A DNA stretch of 64,000 nucleotides from Mycobacterium sp. 852013-50091_SCH5140682 (GTDB lineage: Bacteria; Actinomycetota; Actinomycetes; Mycobacteriales; Mycobacteriaceae), in NCBI RefSeq assembly GCF_001665685.1, contig NZ_LZTB01000080.1:22421-86420 (forward strand), given 5' to 3'. A model generated the notes under the pieces. The model ran no database searches. It was not told where the DNA came from and saw only the letters and a program-made list of their open reading frames with translations. The translations under genes were made by a program, and so were the position numbers. Positions 57,547-64,000 of the stretch are shown here, in pieces (within the stretch, counting starts at the first letter, position 1; the number at the start of each line of letters is the position of its first letter).

Positions 57547-59187
57547 GTGACCTACTACCCGCCGCGGCCGCCGGCCGATCGTGGCGCGGAGCATCCCGGC
57601 ATGGCCAATTACCCCAGCGACGAGACGCCCCGGCGCCCCCGCCGGCCGTCGGGCCCGAGCTCCAACCGCTGGTTGCCGCCGCTGGACGACGAGCAGGCCG
57701 GCAGCTACCGCTCCGATCGCTCCGACCCGCAGCCGCGCGTCGGCTCCGCGGCCGGGGAAAAGGTGACAGTGACCCGTGCCGCGGCCGCGCGCAGCCGTGA
57801 GATGGGTTCGCGGATGTATGGGTTCGTGCACCGCGCGGCCACCGCCGACGGCGCCGACAAATCCGGGCTGACCGCGCTGACCTGGCCGGTGGTGGCCAAC
57901 TTCGCCGTCGACGCGGCCATGGCCGTCGCCCTGGCCAACACGCTGTTCTTCGCCGCGGCCAGCGGTGAATCCAAGAGCAAGGTGGCGCTGTACCTGCTGA
58001 TCACCATCGCCCCGTTCGCTGTGATCGCACCGCTGATCGGGCCCGCCCTCGATCGGTTGCAGCACGGCCGCAGGGTGGCGCTGGCGGCGTCGTTCGCACT
58101 GCGCACGGTGCTGATCGTGGTCCTGATCGCCAACTACGACGGCGATTCGGGCAGCTACCCGTCGTGGGTGCTCTACCCGTGCGCGCTCGGGATGATGGTG
58201 CTGTCCAAATCGTTCTCGGTGCTGCGCAGTGCCGTCACACCCCGCGTGCTGCCGCCGAGCATCGACCTCGTCCGGGTCAACTCCCGGCTGACCACCTTCG
58301 GGCTGCTCGGCGGAACCGTGGTGGGCGGCGGTATCGCCGCGGCCGCCGAATATCTGCTCAGCGTCGTGCATCTGCCCGGTGCGCTCTACGTCGTCGCCGT
58401 CGTCTCGGCGGCCGGTGCGGTGCTGGCCATGCGGATCCCGAAGTGGGTCGAGGTCACCGAAGGCGAGGTGCCCACGACGCTGAGCTATCACGGCGGCCCG
58501 GGTGACCTGCGGCGGCCCGGCAAGACCAAGGCGGCGCGGCAGCCCATGGGCCGCAACACCATCACCGCGCTGTGGGGCAACTGCACCATCAAGGTGATGG
58601 TCGGATTCCTGTTCCTGTACCCGGCGTTCGTGGCCAAGTCGCACGACGCCACCGGCTGGCAACAGCTGCTGATGCTCGGCCTGATCGGAGCCGCAGCAGG
58701 CATCGGCAACTTCGGCGGCAACATCGCCGCCGCCCGGCTCAAACTCGGCCACCCCGCCCAACTGGTGGTGCGCGCCTCCGTCGCCGTCACCGCCGTCGCG
58801 CTGGCCACCGCACTGACCGGCAACCTTCTCGTCGCGGCGGGCGCCACGCTGGTGACCTCGGCCGCCAGCGCGATCGCCAAGGCATCGCTGGACGCGTCGC
58901 TGCAAGACGATCTGCCCGAGGAGTCGCGCGCATCGGCCTTCGGCCGCTCCGAATCGGTTCTGCAGCTGGCCTGGGTGGCCGGTGGCGCGACGGGCGTGCT
59001 GATCTACACCGACCTCACCGTCGGGTTCACTACCATCACCGCCGTGCTGATACTCGGTCTCGCGCAGACCATCGTGAGCTACCGCGGCGAGTCACTGATC
59101 CCCGGCCTCGGCGGTAACCGCCCGGTGCTGGCCCAACAGGAAGGCGGAGGACCCGCGATGGCGAGCACGACGGACATGCCGCGATGA
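57547..59187 (+). CDS. MFS-like membrane protein (Rv0876c-like)
   Basis: A 546-residue protein with a long cytosolic Pro/Arg-rich N-terminus (about 95 residues) and about 12 helices of the major facilitator fold. Examples are VAIVGP-like loop PLIGPALDRLQHGRRVALAAS, SKSFSVLRSAVTPRVLPPS and SASAFGRSESVLQLAWVAGGA-type end. It starts with GTG. It overlaps the DUF2771 gene (ATGA). The substrate is unknown; the conserved pairing with the next gene suggests a shared envelope role. Confidence 0.88.
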   Translation: MTYYPPRPPADRGAEHPGMANYPSDETPRRPRRPSGPSSNRWLPPLDDEQAGSYRSDRSDPQPRVGSAAGEKVTVTRAAAARSREMGSRMYGFVHRAATADGADKSGLTALTWPVVANFAVDAAMAVALANTLFFAAASGESKSKVALYLLITIAPFAVIAPLIGPALDRLQHGRRVALAASFALRTVLIVVLIANYDGDSGSYPSWVLYPCALGMMVLSKSFSVLRSAVTPRVLPPSIDLVRVNSRLTTFGLLGGTVVGGGIAAAAEYLLSVVHLPGALYVVAVVSAAGAVLAMRIPKWVEVTEGEVPTTLSYHGGPGDLRRPGKTKAARQPMGRNTITALWGNCTIKVMVGFLFLYPAFVAKSHDATGWQQLLMLGLIGAAAGIGNFGGNIAAARLKLGHPAQLVVRASVAVTAVALATALTGNLLVAAGATLVTSAASAIAKASLDASLQDDLPEESRASAFGRSESVLQLAWVAGGATGVLIYTDLTVGFTTITAVLILGLAQTIVSYRGESLIPGLGGNRPVLAQQEGGGPAMASTTDMPR

Positions 59188-59690
59188 GGCGATTCCTGGC
59201 CATCCTCGCGGTGATCGTCGTGGTGGCGGCTGCCGGCACGGCCGTGGCGGTGTCGCAGCTGAGTCGCGGACACGACGAATTGCCGAAGATCAGTGCCTAC
59301 AGCAACGGGCATCTGAGCAGGGTCGGGCCGTTCCGGTACTGCCCGGTGCTCAACCTCAACGACTGCACGCAGTCAGGCAACCAGGGCGTGCTGCGGGTCA
59401 ACAAAGAGCACCCCGTGCAGCTGTCGGTGCCCGCCGAGATCGCCCGCGCACCGTGGCGGCTGCTGCGCGTCTACGAGAACCCGATCGACACGACGCTGTC
59501 GCTCTACCGCCCGAATACCACTCTGGCCGTGACGATTCCGACGGTCGACCCGCAGCGTGGGCGGCTCACCGGGATCGCCGTGCAGCTGCTCACGCTGGTG
59601 CAGGATCAGAACGGCGACGTGTTCGACCTGCCGCACGCCGAATGGTCGGTACGTACCGACTGGCCAGACAAGGCTCAGCCGGCACCGTGA
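59184..59690 (+). CDS. DUF2771 exported protein (Rv0875c-like)
   Basis: A 168-residue protein with an N-terminal signal anchor (FLAILAVIVVVAAAGTAVAV) and an extracytoplasmic beta-rich domain containing two cysteines in RYCPVLNLNDCTQ, likely a disulfide. It is cotranslated with the MFS-like protein. The function is unknown. Its last 16 bases overlap the convergent GST-family gene. Confidence 0.87.
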   Translation: MRRFLAILAVIVVVAAAGTAVAVSQLSRGHDELPKISAYSNGHLSRVGPFRYCPVLNLNDCTQSGNQGVLRVNKEHPVQLSVPAEIARAPWRLLRVYENPIDTTLSLYRPNTTLAVTIPTVDPQRGRLTGIAVQLLTLVQDQNGDVFDLPHAEWSVRTDWPDKAQPAP

Positions 59691-60700
59691 CCGGAGGGCA
59701 CCCGTTCGGACTCGCGAGTCGGCCCGGGCGGCGTGCCATCGCCGAACGGCCTGCCGCCCAATGACTCCCGGCCGTGCGGGGTGAGCCAGTCGGCCAGCTC
59801 GGGGCCTTTCGGGACGATGCGCGTCGGGTTGATGTCAGCATGCACGATGTAGTAGTGCTGCTTGATCTGCACGAAGTCGATGGTGTCACCGAAACCGGGG
59901 GTCTGGAACAGGTCACGGGCATAAGCCCACAGCACGGGCAGCTCGGTGAGCTTGGACCGGTTGCACTTGAAATGGCCGTGGTACACGGGATCGAACCGCG
60001 CCAGCGTGGTGAACAACCGCACGTCGGCCTCGGTGATGGTGTCGCCCACCAGATATCGCTGGGTCGCCAAGCGCTCGGAGAGCCAGTCGAGCGCGGTGAA
60101 CAACCGGTCGTAGGCAGCGTCGTACGCCTCCTGTGACCCGGCGAAACCGCAGCGGTAGACGCCGTTGTTGACCTCGGTGTAGATGCGCCGGGCGACCGCA
60201 TCGATCTCGTCGCGCAACGGTTCGGGGTACAGCTGCGGAGCACCGTCGCGGTGGAACTCGGTCCACTCGGTGGAGAAGTCCAGCGTCATCTGGGCGAAGT
60301 CGTTGGTCACCACCGCACCCGTCGGCACGTCGACGACAGCGGGCACCGTAATACCCTTGGGGTAGTTGGGATCCCGCGCGAAATAGGCGTCCTGCAGCCG
60401 CGGGATCTTCAGCACCGGGTCGAGCCCGCCAGGGTCGAGGTCGAAGGTCCAGCTGCGCTCGTCATGCGTAGGGCCGCAGAAGCCGATGGACAGTGCGTCC
60501 TCCAGCCCTAGCAGCCTGCGCACGATGATCGCCCGGTTGGCCCACGGGCACGCGCGCGCCACCACCAACCGGTAGCGGCCGGCCTCGACGGGAAAACCGT
60601 CGACCCCGTCGCGCGTGATCCGGGTGGTGATGTAGCTGGTGTCGCGGTTGAATTCGCCTCCGGACGATGACTTGTCGGCGACGTATGAGCCCTGGGTCAT
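59675..60700 (-). CDS. Glutathionyl-hydroquinone reductase-type GST family protein
   Basis: A 341-residue member of the ECM4/YqjG (Xi-class GST) family. The catalytic cysteine lies in VVARACPWANRAIIVRRLLG (CPWA motif, about residue 51), with the thioredoxin-like domain followed by an all-helical domain (RRIYTEVNNGVYRCGFAGSQ, then YLVGDTITEADVRLFTTLARFD). Mycobacteria lack glutathione, so the thiol partner is likely mycothiol. It would reduce thiol-hydroquinone conjugates. The C-terminus is slightly extended and Pro/Gly-rich. Confidence 0.91.
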   Translation of the reverse strand: MTQGSYVADKSSSGGEFNRDTSYITTRITRDGVDGFPVEAGRYRLVVARACPWANRAIIVRRLLGLEDALSIGFCGPTHDERSWTFDLDPGGLDPVLKIPRLQDAYFARDPNYPKGITVPAVVDVPTGAVVTNDFAQMTLDFSTEWTEFHRDGAPQLYPEPLRDEIDAVARRIYTEVNNGVYRCGFAGSQEAYDAAYDRLFTALDWLSERLATQRYLVGDTITEADVRLFTTLARFDPVYHGHFKCNRSKLTELPVLWAYARDLFQTPGFGDTIDFVQIKQHYYIVHADINPTRIVPKGPELADWLTPHGRESLGGRPFGDGTPPGPTRESERVPSGHGAG

Positions 60701-60727
60701 ACCCCCAGTCTGCCCCGCCGCACCGCG

Positions 60728-61138
60728 TCAGGCGTCGAGTTCCCTGGCGACGGCCTTGACCACCTCGGACACCCGTCGGGCGACCTTGCGATCGGGATAC
60801 CGGCCCTTGCGCAGCTCCGGCTGAACCGTGTCCTCCAGCAGCGTGATCATGTCCGAAACCATGCCGTGCAGCTCATCAGGAGTGTGCTTGTGCTCGGGAC
60901 GCTCGGCTTCCCGACGAGCCTTGGAGAGGCTCGGCGGCGGGTCAATCAGCTTGAGGCTCAATGCCTGAGGACCACGACGACCTGCAGCGACCCCGAATTC
61001 GACGCGCTGACCGGCCTTGAGCGCCTCGATGCCCGAAGGCAACGCCGAAGACCGGACGTAGACGTCCTCGCCCTCTTCTTGGGACAAAAACCCGAAGCCC
61101 TTTTCGGCGTCGTACCACTTAACCCTGCCGGTCGGCAC
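60728..61138 (-). CDS. cspB: Cold-shock domain protein CspB (Rv0871-like)
   Basis: A 136-residue protein: a cold-shock domain (TGRVKWYDAEKGFGFLSQEEGEDVYV with RNP1 and RNP2-like motifs) plus a C-terminal helical extension (KHTPDELHGMVSDMITLLEDTVQPELRKGRYPD) seen in the mycobacterial long form. GTG 61138 gives the family start VPTGRVKWYD; GTG 61147 is in frame. An RNA chaperone role is expected. Confidence 0.93.
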   Translation of the reverse strand: MPTGRVKWYDAEKGFGFLSQEEGEDVYVRSSALPSGIEALKAGQRVEFGVAAGRRGPQALSLKLIDPPPSLSKARREAERPEHKHTPDELHGMVSDMITLLEDTVQPELRKGRYPDRKVARRVSEVVKAVARELDA

Positions 61139-61300
61139 TGGACTCACCTGCTCGTTGTTGTTAGCACTACTGGAGACACACAAAGTTCGCGTCCCGGTTT
61201 GCGCCGGAACGCGATGTGCAGATCCTACTCTGAGGCGGTTCGCTCCTTCATCCCCATTACTCGGTAGGCTTGGACCACCGCTGAAGGAGATGCGCCCTAT

Positions 61301-61693
61301 ATGCGAGTGATACTCAATGTCATCTGGTTGATCTTCGGCGGCCTGTACCTGGCGCTGGGATACCTGCTGGCAGCGCTGATCTGCTTCATCCTGATCATCA
61401 CCATCCCCTTCGGGTTCGCCTCGCTGCGCATCGCGTCCTACGCGCTGTGGCCGTTCGGCCGCACCATCGTCGACAAACCGGGCACCCGGCCGGGCGCGCT
61501 GATCGGCAACATCATCTGGATCCTGTTGTGCGGCATCTGGCTGGCCATCGGCCACCTGGTCAGTGCAGTCGCGATGGCGATCACCATCGTCGGCATCCCG
61601 CTGGCGCTGGCCAACCTCAAGCTGATCCCGGTGTCGCTGATGCCGCTCGGTAAGGAGATCGTGCCGGTGGACTCGGTCAGGACGCCGGTATGA
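61301..61693 (+). CDS. YccF-family membrane protein (Rv0870c-like)
   Basis: A 130-residue protein with two YccF repeats: VIWLIFGGLYLALGYLLAALICFILIITIPFG and IIWILLCGIWLAIGHLVSAVAMAITIVGIPLAL, each followed by LRIASYALWPFGR or LKLIPVSLMPLGK. GAAGGAG is upstream of the start. It overlaps moaA2 by four bases. The function is unknown. Confidence 0.9.
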   Translation: MRVILNVIWLIFGGLYLALGYLLAALICFILIITIPFGFASLRIASYALWPFGRTIVDKPGTRPGALIGNIIWILLCGIWLAIGHLVSAVAMAITIVGIPLALANLKLIPVSLMPLGKEIVPVDSVRTPV

Positions 61694-62760
61694 CCGTCAC
61701 CGGGCTCGGATTGCCCGCCGTGAACCGTGGCGGGCCCACGAAGCCCGCTCCGGCCAGCGGCCCACTGATCGACACGTATGGGCGGGTGGCCACCGACCTA
61801 CGCGTCTCGCTCACTGACCGGTGCAACCTGCGCTGCACCTACTGCATGCCCGCCGAAGGCCTGGACTGGCTGCCCGGGCAGGCCCTGCTCAGCGCGGACG
61901 AACTGGGGCGCCTGCTGCGCATCGCCGTGACCCGGCTCGGCGTCACCAGCGTGCGCTTCACGGGCGGCGAACCGCTGGTGACCCGCCATCTGGAAGACGT
62001 AGTGGCCGCGGCCGCGGCGTTGACGCCCCGTCCTGAGATCACCCTGACCACCAACGGCATCGGGCTGCAACGCCGTGCCGCCGGGCTGCGCCAAGCCGGG
62101 CTGGACCGCATCAACGTCTCGCTGGACAGCGTGGACGCGGCGCATTTCGCCCGGATCACCCGCCGGGACCGGCTGGCCGACGTGCTCGCGGGCCTGGCGG
62201 CGGCCAAGGCCGCCGGGCTGCAACCGGTGAAGGTCAATGCCGTTCTCGATCCGGTGTCCGGGCTTGACGACGCGGTCGACCTGCTGCGGTACTGCCTGCA
62301 GCAGGGCTACCAACTGCGCATCATCGAGCAGATGCCGCTGGACGCCGGGCACAGCTGGAAGCGCGATGCGGTCGTCGACGCCGACCGCATCCTGCAGACC
62401 CTGCGGCAGCACTTCGACTTGCAGCCCGATCCTCGTCCGCGCGGCTCGGCGCCCGCCGAGCTGTGGCAGGTCGGGCCAGGACCGACGCATCCGGGCGGCA
62501 CGGTCGGGGTCATCGCCTCGGTGTCACACGCCTTCTGCTCGGCCTGCGACCGCACGCGACTGACCGCCGACGGCCAGATCCGCAGCTGCCTGTTCTCCAC
62601 AGAGGAGACCGATCTGCGGGGGCTGCTGCGCGGCGGCGCCGACGACGCTGCGATCGAGGCCGCGTGGCGCAGCGCCATGTGGGCCAAGCCCGCCGGGCAC
62701 GGCATCAACGATCCGAGCTTCGTGCAACCGCAGCGGCCTATGAGCGCGATCGGAGGCTGA
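61690..62760 (+). CDS. moaA2: GTP 3',8-cyclase MoaA2
   Basis: A 356-residue radical-SAM enzyme making the first molybdopterin intermediate from GTP. The SAM cluster is CNLRCTYCMP (about residue 50), SAM-binding is RFTGGEPL, and the C-terminal second cluster is FCSACDRTRLTADGQIRSC. The protein ends in a Gly-Gly tail, as required. It matches Rv0869c. It forms a unit with moaD2, starting two bases after its stop. Confidence 0.95.
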   Translation: MTVTGLGLPAVNRGGPTKPAPASGPLIDTYGRVATDLRVSLTDRCNLRCTYCMPAEGLDWLPGQALLSADELGRLLRIAVTRLGVTSVRFTGGEPLVTRHLEDVVAAAAALTPRPEITLTTNGIGLQRRAAGLRQAGLDRINVSLDSVDAAHFARITRRDRLADVLAGLAAAKAAGLQPVKVNAVLDPVSGLDDAVDLLRYCLQQGYQLRIIEQMPLDAGHSWKRDAVVDADRILQTLRQHFDLQPDPRPRGSAPAELWQVGPGPTHPGGTVGVIASVSHAFCSACDRTRLTADGQIRSCLFSTEETDLRGLLRGGADDAAIEAAWRSAMWAKPAGHGINDPSFVQPQRPMSAIGG

Positions 62761-62762
62761 CG

Positions 62763-63023
62763 ATGACAGCCACCGTCGAAGTGACGGTCCGTTATTTCGC
62801 CGCCGCGGCGGCCGCTGCGGGCGTCGAGACCGAAACGTTAGGTCTCAAATCGGGAACGACCATCGAGGAACTCATCGGACAGCTCGGCGAACGCAACGCG
62901 GAACTCGCGCGAGTGCTGAAACGGTGCTCCTACCTGTGCGATGGCGTCGCGGTGCGCGACACATCGGGCGCCGTGACAACGCCGCAGACCCTCGATGTGT
63001 TACCCCCATTCGCCGGCGGGTAA
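62763..63023 (+). CDS. moaD2: Molybdopterin synthase small subunit MoaD2
   Basis: An 86-residue ubiquitin-like protein: VTVRYFAAAAAAAGVETETL, TIEELIGQLGER and the C-terminal DVLPPFAGG, whose terminal Gly-Gly becomes the thiocarboxylate sulfur donor. It matches Rv0868c. The last codons adjoin a CRP-like site. Confidence 0.94.
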   Translation: MTATVEVTVRYFAAAAAAAGVETETLGLKSGTTIEELIGQLGERNAELARVLKRCSYLCDGVAVRDTSGAVTTPQTLDVLPPFAGG

Positions 63024-63039
63024 CGTGATTTGCATCACA
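63024..63039. promoter_or_regulatory. CRP-like site CGTGA-N6-TCACA upstream of rpfA
   Basis: CGTGATTTGCATCACA differs from the mycobacterial CRP (Rv3676) consensus TGTGA-N6-TCACA in one base and is palindromic. It starts right after the moaD2 stop. M. tuberculosis CRP is known to regulate rpfA, so control is probably conserved. Confidence 0.7.
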
Positions 63040-63219
63040 TAACGAAATGGTCACGAGCTGGCTACGAGCGGGTTTATCGAACCTGCGACCTGCGGAAACG
63101 CTTCAGTAACCTGCGGCTTTAATGCTCTTTTAAGTTTTGCCCGGCGGGAAAACGCCCGAAGCGGCAAAAGATGACGAGACCGCGACGAGCCGTTACCTTC
63201 ATTCCCAAGTCAACTGACT

Positions 63220-63445
63220 CTCTATCGGATGACCTGCCACCCCCGATTGCGCCGAGCTCCATCCATCGGGCGAGTGGCTAACGACGAGCACAACTTGGAT
63301 GGAGGCGGGGGACCCACCGGTCCACCGAGCTACAAGGACCAGGAGCCGCTTGCGGCCCCTTGGGGTGAAGCCGTCGTCGTTTCGACGTCGCCGGCCGGGC
63401 TACCTCTCCAGCCCGAACCCGACAGCTGACCTCGTGGGCGCATAC
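63220..63445 (+). ncRNA. ydaO/yuaA-type c-di-AMP riboswitch in the rpfA leader
   Basis: The 440-base region between moaD2 and rpfA has no gene. Its 3' half contains GGAGGCGGGGGACCCACCGG and the hallmark CCTTGGGGTGAAGCC, the conserved core of the ydaO/yuaA (c-di-AMP) riboswitch, which commonly precedes actinobacterial rpf and cell-wall hydrolase genes. Boundaries are approximate. High c-di-AMP is expected to lower rpfA expression. The promoter should lie between about 63040 and 63200; I cannot fix it. Confidence 0.8.
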
Positions 63446-63463
63446 GAGAGGACCTGCACGCTC

Positions 63464-63971
63464 ATGAGTGGACGGCATCGCAAGCCCACTACGTCTTCAT
63501 CAGCCAAGAACGTCGCCAAGATCGCCGTGACCGGCGTCGCGCTCGCCGGAGGCAGCCTCGCCCTGGCAAGCCAGGCGTCCGCCGCGACCGACGGCGAATG
63601 GGACACCGTGGCTCGTTGTGAGTCAGGTGGCAACTGGGCCATCAACACCGGCAACGGCTACCAGGGCGGGCTGCAGTTCTCGCCGAGCACCTGGTCGGCA
63701 CACGGTGGCGGCCAGTACGCCCCGGCCGCCAACATGGCCACCAAGGATCAGCAGATCGCCGTCGCCGAGCGCGTTCTGGCGAGCCAGGGCAAGGGCGCCT
63801 GGCCCGTATGCGGCCACGGCCTGTCGGGCTCGACCCCGCGCAACGTGGTGAACCAGCCGCAGCCGCTGGACAACGCGGCCGGCAACGCTCCTGAGGCCCC
63901 GGCTCCCGATGCTCCTGCCGTCGAGCCTGCCGCGTTCGATCCCGCCGCGGCCCCGGCCCCTGACGCTCCCC
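63464..63971 (+). CDS. rpfA: Resuscitation-promoting factor RpfA, N-terminal part (contig end)
   Basis: A lytic-transglycosylase-like secreted protein. Signal peptide to about residue 40 (AVTGVALAGGSLALASQASAA), then the Rpf domain GEWDTVARCESGGNWAINTG with the catalytic glutamate and YQGGLQFSPSTWSAHGGGQYA, ending VCGHGLSGST. A Pro/Ala-rich tail (PEAPAPDAPAVEPAA) begins as in RpfA (Rv0867c). Rpf proteins cleave peptidoglycan and help resuscitation. The tail is cut off by adapter sequence, and AGAGGA precedes ATG 63464. Confidence 0.93.
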
Positions 63972-64000
63972 CTGTCTCTTATACACATCTGACGCTGCCG
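63972..64000. other. Nextera transposon adapter (sequencing artefact)
   Basis: CTGTCTCTTATACACATCT (63972-63990) is the Tn5 mosaic-end adapter used in Nextera libraries, followed by GACGCTGCCG, the next adapter bases. In the rpfA frame it reads VSYTHLTLP, a well-known contamination peptide. It is not genomic DNA, and the native sequence stops at 63971. Confidence 0.97.

Noticed and set aside
63972..64000. Tn5-like mosaic end as evidence of a transposon insertion
   Set aside because: The 19-base mosaic end is followed by commercial adapter bases and sits exactly at the sequence end, so it is a library artefact.

Overview
The window is chromosomal DNA from a high-GC actinomycete, almost certainly a rapid-growing Mycolicibacterium close to M. 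smegmatis. The call rests on gene content and order. prrA-prrB, a DUF2630 gene with a phytoene-dehydrogenase-like gene (Rv0898c/Rv0897c-like), gltA2, pdxH, citA, fprB, an AurF-like gene (Rv0885-like), serC, sepH, the Rv0882-Rv0880 group, cspB, moaA2, moaD2 and rpfA follow the order of the M. tuberculosis Rv0903c-Rv0867c segment, with insertions and without the PPE/PE genes of that segment. The species cannot be fixed from the sequence alone. No rRNA, tRNA, IS element or CRISPR array was seen.

Layout. 1-4.5 kb: an amine or amino-acid uptake and aldehyde oxidation locus (APC permease, aldehyde dehydrogenase, second APC permease, IclR regulator) whose control regions share an ATTCTCATTT repeat. 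4.5-12.7 kb: two acyl-CoA synthetases, a GAF-LuxR regulator, a TetR repressor with twin operators in front of a flavin monooxygenase and an epoxide hydrolase, and a damaged DUF1254-type gene. 12.7-16.1 kb: a tightly overlapping four-gene operon of exported or membrane proteins with His/Met-rich and YtkA-like domains, of unknown function and possibly metal related. 16.2-23.9 kb: a heterodimeric ABC exporter with one degenerate ATP site, a third ABC exporter, a two-subunit chromate-type transporter and a phospholipase D-like protein. 24-26.2 kb: the PrrA-PrrB two-component system, with three exact-length 33-bp repeats between the genes that encode a small ORF. 26.2-28.5 kb: FKBP isomerase, DUF2630 protein and FAD oxidoreductase.

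28.6-36.8 kb is an accessory catabolic island: permease, GntR regulator, class-I amidotransferase-like hydrolase, SDR dehydrogenase, glutamine-synthetase-like ligase, aldehyde dehydrogenase, Leu/Val-type amino-acid dehydrogenase and an ACT-domain protein. It resembles the gamma-glutamylated putrescine (Puu) route, but an alcohol-dehydrogenase-type SDR replaces the flavin oxidase and an amino-acid dehydrogenase is added. I infer a gamma-glutamylated amino-alcohol route. This is the best candidate for an undescribed system here.

36.8-54 kb: an MFS-MarR efflux pair, a YbaK-like protein, gltA2, TetR, MFS, pdxH, citA, small enzymes, an NAD-salvage pair (PnuC and a NadR-like protein with an altered P-loop), fprB, an AurF-like diiron protein, a methionine aminopeptidase, serC, sepH and an LLM oxidoreductase. 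A 22-codon stub of an otherwise deleted SAM methyltransferase gene follows. 54.2-64 kb: conserved small envelope and regulatory genes, a CPWA-type glutathionyl-hydroquinone-reductase homologue, cspB, moaA2-moaD2 and the start of rpfA. rpfA is preceded by a CRP-like site and a ydaO/c-di-AMP-type riboswitch. The last 29 bases are Nextera adapter, so the window ends at an untrimmed contig edge and the C-terminus of RpfA is missing.
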